Shown: positions 9,015 through 18,130 of the stretch, piece after piece | Numbering within the stretch: the stretch's first letter is position 1 | Layout of the letters: every line of letters starts with the position of its first letter | Source: Salirhabdus euzebyi | GTDB lineage: Bacteria > Bacillota > Bacilli > Bacillales > Alkalibacillaceae | Reading direction: 5' to 3' | Assembly (NCBI RefSeq): GCF_014207435.1 | Contig: NZ_JACHGH010000013.1 | Coordinates: forward strand, 1 to 64,000 | DNA: 64,000 bases | The notes under the pieces: generated by a model | The model's input: only the letters and a program-made list of their open reading frames with translations | Database searches by the model: none | What the model was told of the DNA's origin: nothing | Program-made: the position numbers and the translations under genes

Positions 9015-9053
9015 AAAGGAGTGCGTTCTAATAATGGAACGTACTCCTTTTTC
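9015..9053. terminator. bidirectional terminator
   Basis: AAAGGAGTGCGTTC and GAACGTACTCCTTT pair around an 8-nt loop, with T runs on both strands. It serves the MFS gene and the convergent ydiK. Confidence 0.85.
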
Positions 9054-9067
9054 GCGTTTATAACGAT

Positions 9068-9277
9068 CTATTTTTTGCTTTTATTTTTTGCGTCCTTTAT
9101 TTTCATGTGGACACCTATCAGTCGGATTGCTACTGCAAAATCAAAAGTTGCAACAACGGCCAAAATGATCGTTGTAAAGTTCCAAACTGTTTCTTCTACA
9201 CTTTGAATGGCGATGTAAGTAAAGACAAAGCCCATGATGAAGTAAAGTAGGGCCATAAATAATGGTGATGCTCTCAT
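9068..9277 (-). CDS. ydiK: small membrane protein YdiK (DUF4305)
   Basis: A 69-residue protein with two predicted membrane helices (about residues 5-23 and 33-53) and a basic, lysine-rich tail. Sequence and position match the Bacillus YdiK/DUF4305 family next to ydiL and groES. Function is unknown. GGAGG lies about 10 nt before the ATG, inside the end of ydiL, so the two genes form one transcript. Confidence 0.85.
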   Translation of the reverse strand: MRASPLFMALLYFIMGFVFTYIAIQSVEETVWNFTTIILAVVATFDFAVAIRLIGVHMKIKDAKNKSKK

Positions 9278-9283
9278 AAATAT

Positions 9284-9991
9284 TTATCCTCCTAGTATAG
9301 TCTGCAATTGTTCGATCTGTTCTCTCATTCTTTCTAAGTCTTCTGGGGATACATTATATTGTATGATAAAAACAAAAGTATTAATGGACACATGTGTAAG
9401 GATAGGTACTAAAATTGTTTTCGTCTTTACATATAAATAGGCAAACACCATTCCAACAGAAGTATAGATTAATAAATGATCCGGTTCTTGGTGCAGTATG
9501 CCAAATGCAATCGCTGAAATAATGGCAGCAATTAAGAAATTATATTTTTTAAAAATACTCCCAAAAATGACTTTACGAAATACAATTTCTTCAAGTACTG
9601 GCGCGAAAATTGCCGTTACAATTAAAAACAGGGGAGTAGCACGTGCCACTTCCATTAAAGCAGATGTGTTGTTTGATCCTGGTTCAATTCCTAAATTCAT
9701 TTCTATTAAAGCTGCAGCATATTGGACAAACAAAACTAGGAAAAATCCGATGACAGTCCATAAAATAATTTTTCCTACACCTAACTTACTACTACGCTCT
9801 TTATTTCTCTTCATATCTGGTTTTAAAATAGACAAAATGACAATGGTCATGATTGAAAAGGCAATAATTGACCAAATGGCGGTTATATTTTGTCTAGGCA
9901 CCCCTAGTAACAGTAATAGTGGTCCCCCTAGTATTCCTGAAAATAATCCAATAACATAAGTTAAAATAACATACCAGTATCTTCTCGGCAA
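9284..9991 (-). CDS. ydiL: CPBP-family intramembrane metalloprotease (YdiL-like)
   Basis: A polytopic membrane protein of the CPBP (CAAX protease/bacteriocin-processing, Abi) family. The diagnostic residues are visible: EEIVFRK (E-E-x-x-x-R), then GILHQ and LTHVSIN with the two further metal-binding histidines. I choose a TTG start at 9991 (about 235 residues, MPRRYW..) because AAAGGAG lies 9 nt upstream on the reverse strand. The upstream extension to an ATG at 10051 has no ribosome site. Some relatives protect against bacteriocins; in Bacillus the role is not known. It is transcribed divergently from groES. Confidence 0.85.
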   Translation of the reverse strand: MPRRYWYVILTYVIGLFSGILGGPLLLLLGVPRQNITAIWSIIAFSIMTIVILSILKPDMKRNKERSSKLGVGKIILWTVIGFFLVLFVQYAAALIEMNLGIEPGSNNTSALMEVARATPLFLIVTAIFAPVLEEIVFRKVIFGSIFKKYNFLIAAIISAIAFGILHQEPDHLLIYTSVGMVFAYLYVKTKTILVPILTHVSINTFVFIIQYNVSPEDLERMREQIEQLQTILGG

Positions 9992-10266
9992 TTTACACGA
10001 CTCCTTTTGTACAAATTCTAAGAATGTAAAATAAGATGTTTTATTACACATTTAGAAATATTTCTACAGGTTTAATCATACTATTTTATGGACAGGATGC
10101 TATTGTTATTAGCTTAATAAGTTTAATGTAAACCCTGTCCTAAAAATCATATGCATTTGATATAAATGGTAATACTTTTAAGGAGCAAAAATAGTGAATG
10201 GATTTCAAGTATGCTCGGTTACCATTATAAATCAAAAAATTGTTTTAAAAAAAAAAATTACATTAC

Positions 10267-10295
10267 TTGCAAAATTTAGATGAATTCATTATTAT
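10267..10295 (+). promoter_or_regulatory. groESL SigA promoter
   Basis: TTGCAA (10267-10272), a 17-bp spacer and TATTAT (10290-10295) form a SigA-type promoter just upstream of the CIRCE operator; TATAAT at 10293-10298 overlaps it with a 20-bp spacer. The rest of the 389-bp ydiL-groES gap (from 9992) holds only AT-rich sequence and an imperfect GGACAGG/CCTGTCC inverted repeat near 10090-10140. Confidence 0.65.
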
Positions 10296-10306
10296 AATAA
10301 TTGGTA

Positions 10307-10333
10307 TTAGCACTCGTTGGTGATGAGTGCTAA
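10307..10333 (+). promoter_or_regulatory. CIRCE operator (HrcA site)
   Basis: TTAGCACTC and GAGTGCTAA are perfect 9-bp arms separated by 9 bp, identical to the CIRCE consensus. HrcA binds it and represses groESL until heat shock titrates GroEL. It lies between the promoter and the groES ribosome site, so it is also in the 5' untranslated mRNA. Confidence 0.98.
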
Positions 10334-10380
10334 TAATCGACTATTTAATATAAAATGATAAATTTGAGGAGGTTGTCCTA

Positions 10381-10665
10381 ATGTTAAAGCCACTAGGTGA
10401 TCGCGTAGTTATTGAGGTAGTTGAACAGGAAGAAACTACTACAAGTGGTATCGTGCTTCCAGATTCTGCTAAAGAAAAACCACAAGAAGGTAAGGTAGTT
10501 GCGGTAGGTTCAGGTCGTGTGACAGAGAATGGTGAACGTGTAGCATTGGAAGTAGCTGAAGGAAACCACGTTATTTATTCCAAATATGCAGGCACAGAAG
10601 TAAAGTTTGAAGGTAAAGAATACTTAATTCTTCGTGAAAGTGATATTTTAGCTGTTATTGGCTAA
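10381..10665 (+). CDS. groES: co-chaperonin GroES
   Basis: The 10-kDa heptameric lid of the GroEL folding chamber, 94 residues. It starts [12 protein letters not shown], has the mobile loop [21 protein letters not shown] (about residues 16-36) and ends ESDILAVIG, all typical. GAGGAGG lies 8 nt before the start. First gene of the HrcA/CIRCE-controlled groESL operon. Confidence 0.99.
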   Translation: MLKPLGDRVVIEVVEQEETTTSGIVLPDSAKEKPQEGKVVAVGSGRVTENGERVALEVAEGNHVIYSKYAGTEVKFEGKEYLILRESDILAVIG

Positions 10666-10668
10666 TAA

Positions 10669-12358
<1,690 letters not shown>

Positions 12359-12409
12359 ATCGCCCTCAAACCCTTGATATAAGTGGGTTTTTAAGTAAGG
12401 TGAGAGTGT

Positions 12410-12433
12410 AATGCTCACATTTTGCTCACATTG
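12410..12433 (+). promoter_or_regulatory. candidate integrase arm sites, left end
   Basis: TGCTCACATTTTGCTCACA contains a direct repeat of GCTCACA with 11-bp spacing, just inside attL and beyond the integrase stop. A close relative of this string lies near the right end (22445-22464). Paired short repeats inside each end are expected for arm-type binding sites of two-domain integrases. Confidence 0.5.
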
Positions 12434-12439
12434 AGGATA

Positions 12440-13651
12440 TTAACGGAGGCTTCTCATAAGTTCGCTGAACTTTTGGGAAGCTTCTTTTTTCATTTCTTGC
12501 GTGACATGGAGATACACACTTTTGGTGATTTGGTCATCGGTATGACCAAGCCGGTCCATAATTTGTTCGAGTGAGACAACTGCTTCAGCAAGAAGTGACG
12601 TATGCGTGTGTCTTAAACTATGCGGAGTCAATTCTTTATTTAGGCCAGCTATTTTAAGCAGCCTTTTCATACGGTCTAGAACGTTTTTTATCACAATTGG
12701 GAAACCAAACTGTCGCTCCATCTTTGCAAAGATAAAATCTTTGTTATAATAGTCGTCACCTAATCGCTGTATTACTTGGTTTTGATTTTCCTTGTGATCT
12801 TTTAAAGCTCGAATAACATCTTCATCTATTACAATTTTTCGCCTTGATTTTCGGGTTTTCGGTGTGATTAATTGGTACTCCACAGCATTATTATTTGGAT
12901 TATAATACGTCTTGGTAATGCTTATCGTGTGGTTTAAGAAGTCTACATCTTTCCACTTGAGAGCAACTAACTCTCCAACTCTAATTCCAGTATAGGCTAG
13001 AATTTAAAATGCCAAATAATCATGTTCAAGCCCATTTTGTTTTGCGGTTTCTAAAAACAAGGCAAGCTCTTCTTTTTCAAGATAATTTGGTACTTCTTCT
13101 TCCTCTAGTTGTTCAATCGTTTTCTTGTCTTTTTTAACATAAGCGAATTCCGTCGGATCTTTCTTAATAAGCTCAAGTTCTAATGCTTTTCGAAAAATCA
13201 TTCCTGCAGTTCGACTGATTCCCTCCCTTGTACTATCAGATAACCCTTGATCTTTTAAATCATTGAGAGCATCTTGATACATTTTTCTTGTAATGTCTTT
13301 TAAATTTAATTGAGCAAAGTAGGGTAACAATCTCCCGATTTCATGAAGACGGACTCGAATTGTTCCGGGCTTTACATCTTTAGAATCACTGTAGATTGGG
13401 AGCCACTCAAATGCAAAGTTACTGAAGGTTTTATCTGTTTCCTCCAAATATATTCCTTCGTTTACTTCATGTATTAGAGAGGCAGCAGCTTCTTCAGCTT
13501 CATGCTTAGTATTAAAGCCACTTTTAACCTTCTGCTTTCTCTTTCCAGTGATTGGATCTATTCCAATATCGACTGTGAAAGCCCATTTTGAACCACAATT
13601 ACACTTTTTCTTTTTGCACTTACAGCCTCTTCTGTAAAAATATCCTTTCAT
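12440..13651 (-). pseudogene. int: tyrosine recombinase (phage/ICE integrase), interrupted by one stop codon
   Basis: The element's integrase. Reading leftwards, the N-terminal part has an unusual Cys/Lys-rich start (MKGYFYRRGCKCKKKKCNCG), an AP2-like arm-binding domain (KWAFTVDIGIDPITGKRKQK) and a SAM-like core-binding domain. An in-frame TAA at 13004-13006 interrupts the string YLAF-stop-ILAYTGIRVGEL. The same frame then continues to 12440 with all catalytic residues: Arg of YTGIRVGE, HSLRHTH, LGHTDDQIT and the nucleophile in SVYLHVT. So the gene is about 403 codons with a single nonsense change, probably from TTA (Leu). The start is ATG 13651, with GAGG 12 nt upstream. Unless the stop is read through or is a sequencing error, the element cannot make full-length integrase. 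Confidence 0.9.
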
Positions 13652-13759
13652 TTCATTAAAAAACCTCACTTTATTTTTTATTCTTTTACAAATGTTCATT
13701 ATTCCCAATTTAAGTGTGAATAATCGTTATGTAATTAATGAGAAAGGAGTAGTTAATAC

Positions 13760-13808
13760 GTTTTACTTTTAGAGAGAACTATTAATGGTTATGTTAGATA
13801 AGTAAAAC
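13760..13808. promoter_or_regulatory. inverted repeat in integrase control region
   Basis: GTTTTACTT (13760-13768) and AAGTAAAAC (13800-13808) form 9-bp inverted arms about 30 bp apart, between the leftward integrase and the rightward small ORF. They could be operator half-sites for a lost regulator. The evidence is only the symmetry and place. Confidence 0.3.
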
Positions 13809-13837
13809 ATTAATAGGTTTCTATTTAGGAGGTAGTA

Positions 13838-14074
13838 GTGAAAGAAATGAAGTTAATTTATTTTAATGATACAGGAAGAAAAGTAAAGATACTTCCTGCG
13901 ACATTTTCAGGTGACCATACAATGGCTTATTTTATGTATTCGAGGGAAATAAGCGTAGCGACGATTCAAGAACAATTAAGACATGCAAAGCTTGCTACGA
14001 CAATTCACTATTTACCACCGGGAGCAGAATTGACAAAGATTTTGGAAATGAATGCAAATAATCAGGTTAAATAA
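13838..14074 (+). pseudogene. chimeric small ORF ending in a tyrosine-recombinase tail
   Basis: A 78-codon frame with a GTG start behind GGAGG (5-nt spacing). The first 25 or so residues (MKLIYFNDTGRKVKILPATF) resemble small Bacillus proteins of unknown function that start with an NDTGR...HPATF pattern; this is from memory. The rest is a degraded integrase C terminus: SVATIQEQLRHAKLATTIHYL retains the LGH-like His and the Tyr nucleophile context, while the upstream HxxR is reduced to GDHTMAY. I infer a deletion joining the start of one gene to the end of an older integrase. A hairpin GACCGTAACAT/ATGTTACGGTC (14076-14105) follows. Confidence 0.55.
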
Positions 14075-14335
14075 TGACCGTAACATGCTAAGGTATGTTA
14101 CGGTCGTTTCATTCTACTGGCCAGTTAAAAAGAAATGAAATATATACTTATTCCTTTTTAAGCAAGTTCCTCTAATAAATTGTTTAAAGTAAAGATAAAA
14201 TACTTGTATAAATATACTTGCAAAACATTATTTCAATTGACAATTTTCACCAATAGTTTCAAAATAGTAGTATAAATATTTATTTCGCTAATTGCATGTA
14301 AAGTTTTCCGTTAACCTTTTTAAATGTATAAGTGA

Positions 14336-14746
14336 GGGGAAATTAATACCTCTACTGAGAGCAATGATATATTAGAGAGTTTAAACGACTATATTCGAGA
14401 TACTGTACATAAAAATTACTTTTTAATAGATTGTATTGATAGAGGAATAGCATATCATCATGGCAAAATACCTAAACATATTAGAAATGCTGTAGAAAAG
14501 GCTTTTAAGAATTTGGTTATTAATAAAGTTGTGTGTACAACTACCCTGATGCAAGGTGTAAACCTTCCAGCAAAAAATATTATCACAAGAAATCCCAACT
14601 TGTTTATAAAAGCCAAATCAGCTGGTGATAATCCTAAGTTAACAGGATATGAATTTTCGAATTTAAGGGGTAGAGCTGGGAGGCTAATGAATGATTTTGT
14701 CGGGCGGTCAATCGTTTTAGATGAGCCAGCTTTCGAAGATGCTTAA
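14336..14746 (+). pseudogene. remnant of a superfamily 2 helicase (C-terminal part)
   Basis: The frame is open from 14336 to the TAA at 14744-14746 and has no start codon with a ribosome site. The translation contains AYHHGKIPKHIRNAVEKAF, CTTTLMQGVNLPAKNI (motif V) and YEFSNLRGRAGRLMND (motif VI, arginine fingers), typical of the second RecA domain of Ski2/Lhr/HamB-like DEAD-box helicases. Motifs I-III and everything before are missing. The sequence before it, from 14106, is non-coding. It is likely the residue of a deleted defence or repair helicase. A TTG-initiated 77-residue product (from 14513) is formally possible but would not be functional. Confidence 0.75.
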
Positions 14747-14847
14747 ATCGATGTATTTGATCATCCTAAGAAGGATAGTGGAGAAGGATATGGATTCAAG
14801 TGGAAGATATATGCTGATGCTAAACGTAGAGCTACATTTTTCACTGA

Positions 14848-15060
14848 ATACTAGATATAAAAGTTGGTAGAGTAGATGGACCCTATTGTAAAAATGATTA
14901 TAGAAGGATGAAAGTATCAAGAACCTATTTTGGTAGATATAAATATAAGTGTCCTAAATGTGGTTATAAAAGAACCCTATTAAAAAATAATTGGACATTA
15001 GAAAGTGAAATTGAAGATGAAATCGAGGCTGAATTTAGGGCTAAAATTAATGCCATATAA
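14848..15060 (+). pseudogene. zinc-ribbon protein fragment
   Basis: An open stretch of 71 codons with no proper start. It encodes GRVDGPYCKNDYRRM, then YFGRYKYKCPKCGYKR, i.e. C-P-K-C with an earlier unpaired Cys of a probable zinc ribbon, followed by a short acidic helix (ESEIEDEIEAEFRAK). The ~100 bp upstream (14747-14847) may encode a decayed N-terminal part in another frame (YGFKWKIYADAKRR). I read it as the C-terminal remnant of a small cargo gene. Function unknown. Confidence 0.5.
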
Positions 15061-15267
15061 AAATTATGCTCATACTTGTTTTCAATGTATAAATAGAGGT
15101 AAAAGGAAAAATCACCTAATCCTCAATGTATAGAAATATGAGCTATATATTAACTATATAAAACATGTTTAGGACAGGCAGAAGATTAGCACTAAAACAG
15201 TGTACTTCTGTCTTTTTGTTATAAAGAGATATTTCACAAAGACTGAGCATTGAAAGGAGTTCACCCA

Positions 15268-16872
15268 TTGATAGAAAAAGTAATTATTAAAAACTATAAA
15301 TCTATTGATTATCTAGATTTAAAATTAGACGACACAATAAATATTCTTGTTGGTAATAATGAACAAGGAAAATCTACTATATTAGAAGCCGTTAATTTAG
15401 CACTAACTAGTACATTAAATAAGAGAAATATACATAATGAACTAAATCCGTTTCTTTTTAATAAGACTGTTGTTGAAGACTACATAAAAAAAATTAGTAT
15501 AGGTAAGCGTGTAACCCCACCTAGCATACTTATAGAAATATATTTTAAGGAAGATAATCAGAATGCATCTTTGAAGGGGTCAAACAATTCAATTAAAGAA
15601 AATGCATGTGGCATTAGTTTTTCCATAGAATTTGATGATGACTACACTGAAGAATATCAACAATACATAGAACAATCGACTAATATAAGAAATATACCGA
15701 TAGAGTATTATAAAATTAATTCGTATTCCTTTGCATCTAATCCAATAACTTCACGAAGCAATCCTATTAAATGTGTATTAATTGATCCTACTGAAGGAAA
15801 GGCATGGAACGGAACAGACAGGTATATTTCAAGTGTAATTGGTGATACCCTAGACCCTAAACAGCGCGCAACTTTAAATTTTAATTTTAGAGATATTAAA
15901 GAGAATTTCTCTCAAATTGAATCTATATCAAAGATTAATAGTACACTCTCTGAAAAAACAGGTGATATTTCAGATAAAGAACTTGCTATTTCTCTAGATA
16001 TATCTCAAAAGAATGGATGGGAATCCAATTTGACTGCTTATCTGGATGATATACCTTTTGATTTCATTGGGAAAGGTGAGCAAAACTCGGTAAAATTGAA
16101 GTTATCACTCGAATCAAATGCTGAAGAGGCTCAAGTAATCTTAATTGAAGAACCAGAAAATCACTTGTCTCATTCAAATATGCAAAAATTAATTAACCAA
16201 ATCTCCGAAAAATGTGAAGGGAAGCAGTTAATAATTACAACACATAGTACTTACGTTTTAAATAAACTTGGTTTAGATAAAGTAGTATTGATGAATAATG
16301 GAAAACACATTACATTAAGAGATTTAAATGAGGATACTTTTAATTATTTTAAAAAGTTACCCGGTTACGATACACTTCGATTATTGCTAGCTGATAAGGC
16401 TATTTTAGTAGAAGGCCCATCAGATGAGTTAATTGTTCAAAAGGCATATCTTCAAAAACATAATAGGCTTCCTATCGAAGATGGTATAGATATTATTACT
16501 GTAAGAGGATTGTCATTTAAGCGCTTTCTTGAGATAGCTGATCTTCTAAATAAAGAGGTTGCTGTTGTTACCGATAATGATGGAGATATTGATAAGCACA
16601 TTATTGAAAAATATGGTGATCATTACCTAAAACATCCAACAATCAAAATTTGCTATAGTGACGACACGAGATATGCAACATTAGAACCACAGTTGGTATC
16701 AGTAAATGAGTTATCTATTTTAAATGATATTTTAGGGAAGGATTATACATCAGAGGCTGAGCTTATTAAATTTATGACAAGTTCAGGTAATAAAAGTGAG
16801 TGTGCAATGCGTATTTTTGATTCAAACCAAAAAATTATTATACCGGGGTATATAAATGATGCAATTCAATAA
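15268..16872 (+). CDS. gajA: OLD-family ATP-dependent endonuclease, GajA-like
   Basis: An ABC-type ATPase fused to a TOPRIM nuclease, about 534 residues. Walker A GNNEQGKST is at residues 29-37. Walker B region VILIEEPENHLS is near 291-302, with the following THS histidine switch. The TOPRIM domain starts at AILVEGPSDELI (about 379; metal-binding Glu) and has VVTDNDGD near 433-440. OLD class 2 nucleases sit next to a UvrD-like helicase and form Gabija in phage defence. Here the helicase gene overlaps the 3' end. I choose the TTG at 15268 because GGAG at 15255-15258 is well spaced, whereas a TTG at 15250 would overlap that site. The gene looks intact and is AT-rich. Confidence 0.85.
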   Translation: MIEKVIIKNYKSIDYLDLKLDDTINILVGNNEQGKSTILEAVNLALTSTLNKRNIHNELNPFLFNKTVVEDYIKKISIGKRVTPPSILIEIYFKEDNQNASLKGSNNSIKENACGISFSIEFDDDYTEEYQQYIEQSTNIRNIPIEYYKINSYSFASNPITSRSNPIKCVLIDPTEGKAWNGTDRYISSVIGDTLDPKQRATLNFNFRDIKENFSQIESISKINSTLSEKTGDISDKELAISLDISQKNGWESNLTAYLDDIPFDFIGKGEQNSVKLKLSLESNAEEAQVILIEEPENHLSHSNMQKLINQISEKCEGKQLIITTHSTYVLNKLGLDKVVLMNNGKHITLRDLNEDTFNYFKKLPGYDTLRLLLADKAILVEGPSDELIVQKAYLQKHNRLPIEDGIDIITVRGLSFKRFLEIADLLNKEVAVVTDNDGDIDKHIIEKYGDHYLKHPTIKICYSDDTRYATLEPQLVSVNELSILNDILGKDYTSEAELIKFMTSSGNKSECAMRIFDSNQKIIIPGYINDAIQ

Positions 16873-17980
16873 CAAAATTATTATTGCTGCAGCAGGTTCA
16901 GGAAAATCATCAGATCTAGTTGAACAAGCATTGAACAATAATGACAAAAGGATATTGATAACAACATTTACAATAGATAATACAAAAGAAATTGAGAAAA
17001 AGTTTTTTGATAAAATTGGATATGTCCCTAAGAATGTTGTGGTTCAAACATGGTATTCCTTCCTACTAAGAGAATGTGTAAGGCCTTATCAAAACTTCTT
17101 ATACGATAAAAAAAGAATTGAAAATATAGAATTTGTTAATGGTCAATCTACACTATATATAGCTAAAACGGAAGTTGAAAAGTACTATTTTCGTGATGGA
17201 AAATATATTTATACTGACAAGTTGTGTGATTTCGTGCTTGAGGTTAATAAAATATCAAACGGTTTAATTATAGAACGATTAGAAGATTTGTATGATATCA
17301 TTATGATCGACGAAGTGCAGGATCTAGCTGGAAGTGATTTGAACTTCCTTTATCTATTATTAAAATCTAATATACATAATATTATTGTTGGAGATAACCG
17401 ACAGGCTACGTACTTCACCAATAATTCAAGGAAAAACAAAAAATATAGAGGGCAAACCATTTTTGAACTGTTTAGTGAATGGCAGAAAGAAGGACTCTGT
17501 TCTATTACATATAAGACAGAATGTTTCCGATGTAACCAATTTATCTGTGACATTGCAGATTCACTTTATCCCGAAATGCCTAAAACCAATTCCATGAATG
17601 ATATGGAAACTGGACACGATGGTGTTTTCTGCATTCGAAGCGGCGAAGTATTGGAATATGTAAAAAAATATTCTCCTGTGGTGCTGAGATATGATAAAAG
17701 GACTAAAAATATACCTGATAGTTTTTCACCTTTAAATTTTGGAAAGTCCAAAGGATTAACGTTTGATAGAGTCCTTATTTATCCAAATGGTCCAGCTACT
17801 AAGTTTTTAAAAGGTGATTTTGAAGCTGTGAGTAAACCCAAAACCAAAGCAGGTTTGTATGTTGCTTTAACAAGAGCGAGATATAGTGTTACGTTTGTAA
17901 CGGATCAAAAAGTAATTTCTAATGAATATGTTAAAGAATTTACTTTAAGTGATAAAAAGCAAGCGGTGGCTGATAGTTAA
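16856..17980 (+). CDS. gajB: compact UvrD-like helicase, GajB-like
   Basis: A superfamily 1 helicase of 374 residues. Motif I AAAGSGKSS is at about 11-19, Ia TTFTIDNTKEIEKKF near 41, motif II IMIDEVQDL near 151, motif III GDNRQATYF near 180, motif V SKGLTFDRVLIYP near 300 and motif VI GLYVALTRARYSV near 340. It overlaps gajA by 17 bp, so the two are co-translated. GajB proteins I know of are nearer 490 residues. This one is shorter, with little room for the 1B/2B insertions, yet every core motif is present, so it is a compact form rather than a truncated one. Probable partner in a Gabija-like anti-phage complex. Confidence 0.82.
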   Translation: MMQFNNKIIIAAAGSGKSSDLVEQALNNNDKRILITTFTIDNTKEIEKKFFDKIGYVPKNVVVQTWYSFLLRECVRPYQNFLYDKKRIENIEFVNGQSTLYIAKTEVEKYYFRDGKYIYTDKLCDFVLEVNKISNGLIIERLEDLYDIIMIDEVQDLAGSDLNFLYLLLKSNIHNIIVGDNRQATYFTNNSRKNKKYRGQTIFELFSEWQKEGLCSITYKTECFRCNQFICDIADSLYPEMPKTNSMNDMETGHDGVFCIRSGEVLEYVKKYSPVVLRYDKRTKNIPDSFSPLNFGKSKGLTFDRVLIYPNGPATKFLKGDFEAVSKPKTKAGLYVALTRARYSVTFVTDQKVISNEYVKEFTLSDKKQAVADS

Positions 17981-18130
17981 TGGCACCTAATTCTACCATT
18001 AATGTCTCTAATACATCGCTTTCTCTTTCGAATATTTACTTTTGATTACAAAAGTTCATTTTAAAGTAGTTATTTAGAATAGAACTTTTCCAACGAAATA
18101 AAATAATAAAGTAGTGAGGAAGATATAGAG

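Noticed and set aside
9498-9959. A 153-codon plus-strand frame
   Set aside because: Antisense shadow of the CPBP protease gene ydiL, whose motifs are clear.
10194-10283. A 29-codon frame with an ideal AAGGAG and GTG start upstream of groES
   Set aside because: It runs through the groES promoter, has low-complexity lysine codons and resembles nothing; more likely chance.
12440-13708. Two separate genes (a 147-residue catalytic protein and a 234-residue N-terminal protein)
   Set aside because: They are in the same frame and join into one integrase through a single TAA, so they are one broken gene.
14513-14746. A functional 77-residue protein from the TTG at 14513
   Set aside because: The open frame extends upstream without a start, and the sequence is the inside of a helicase domain, so it is a remnant.
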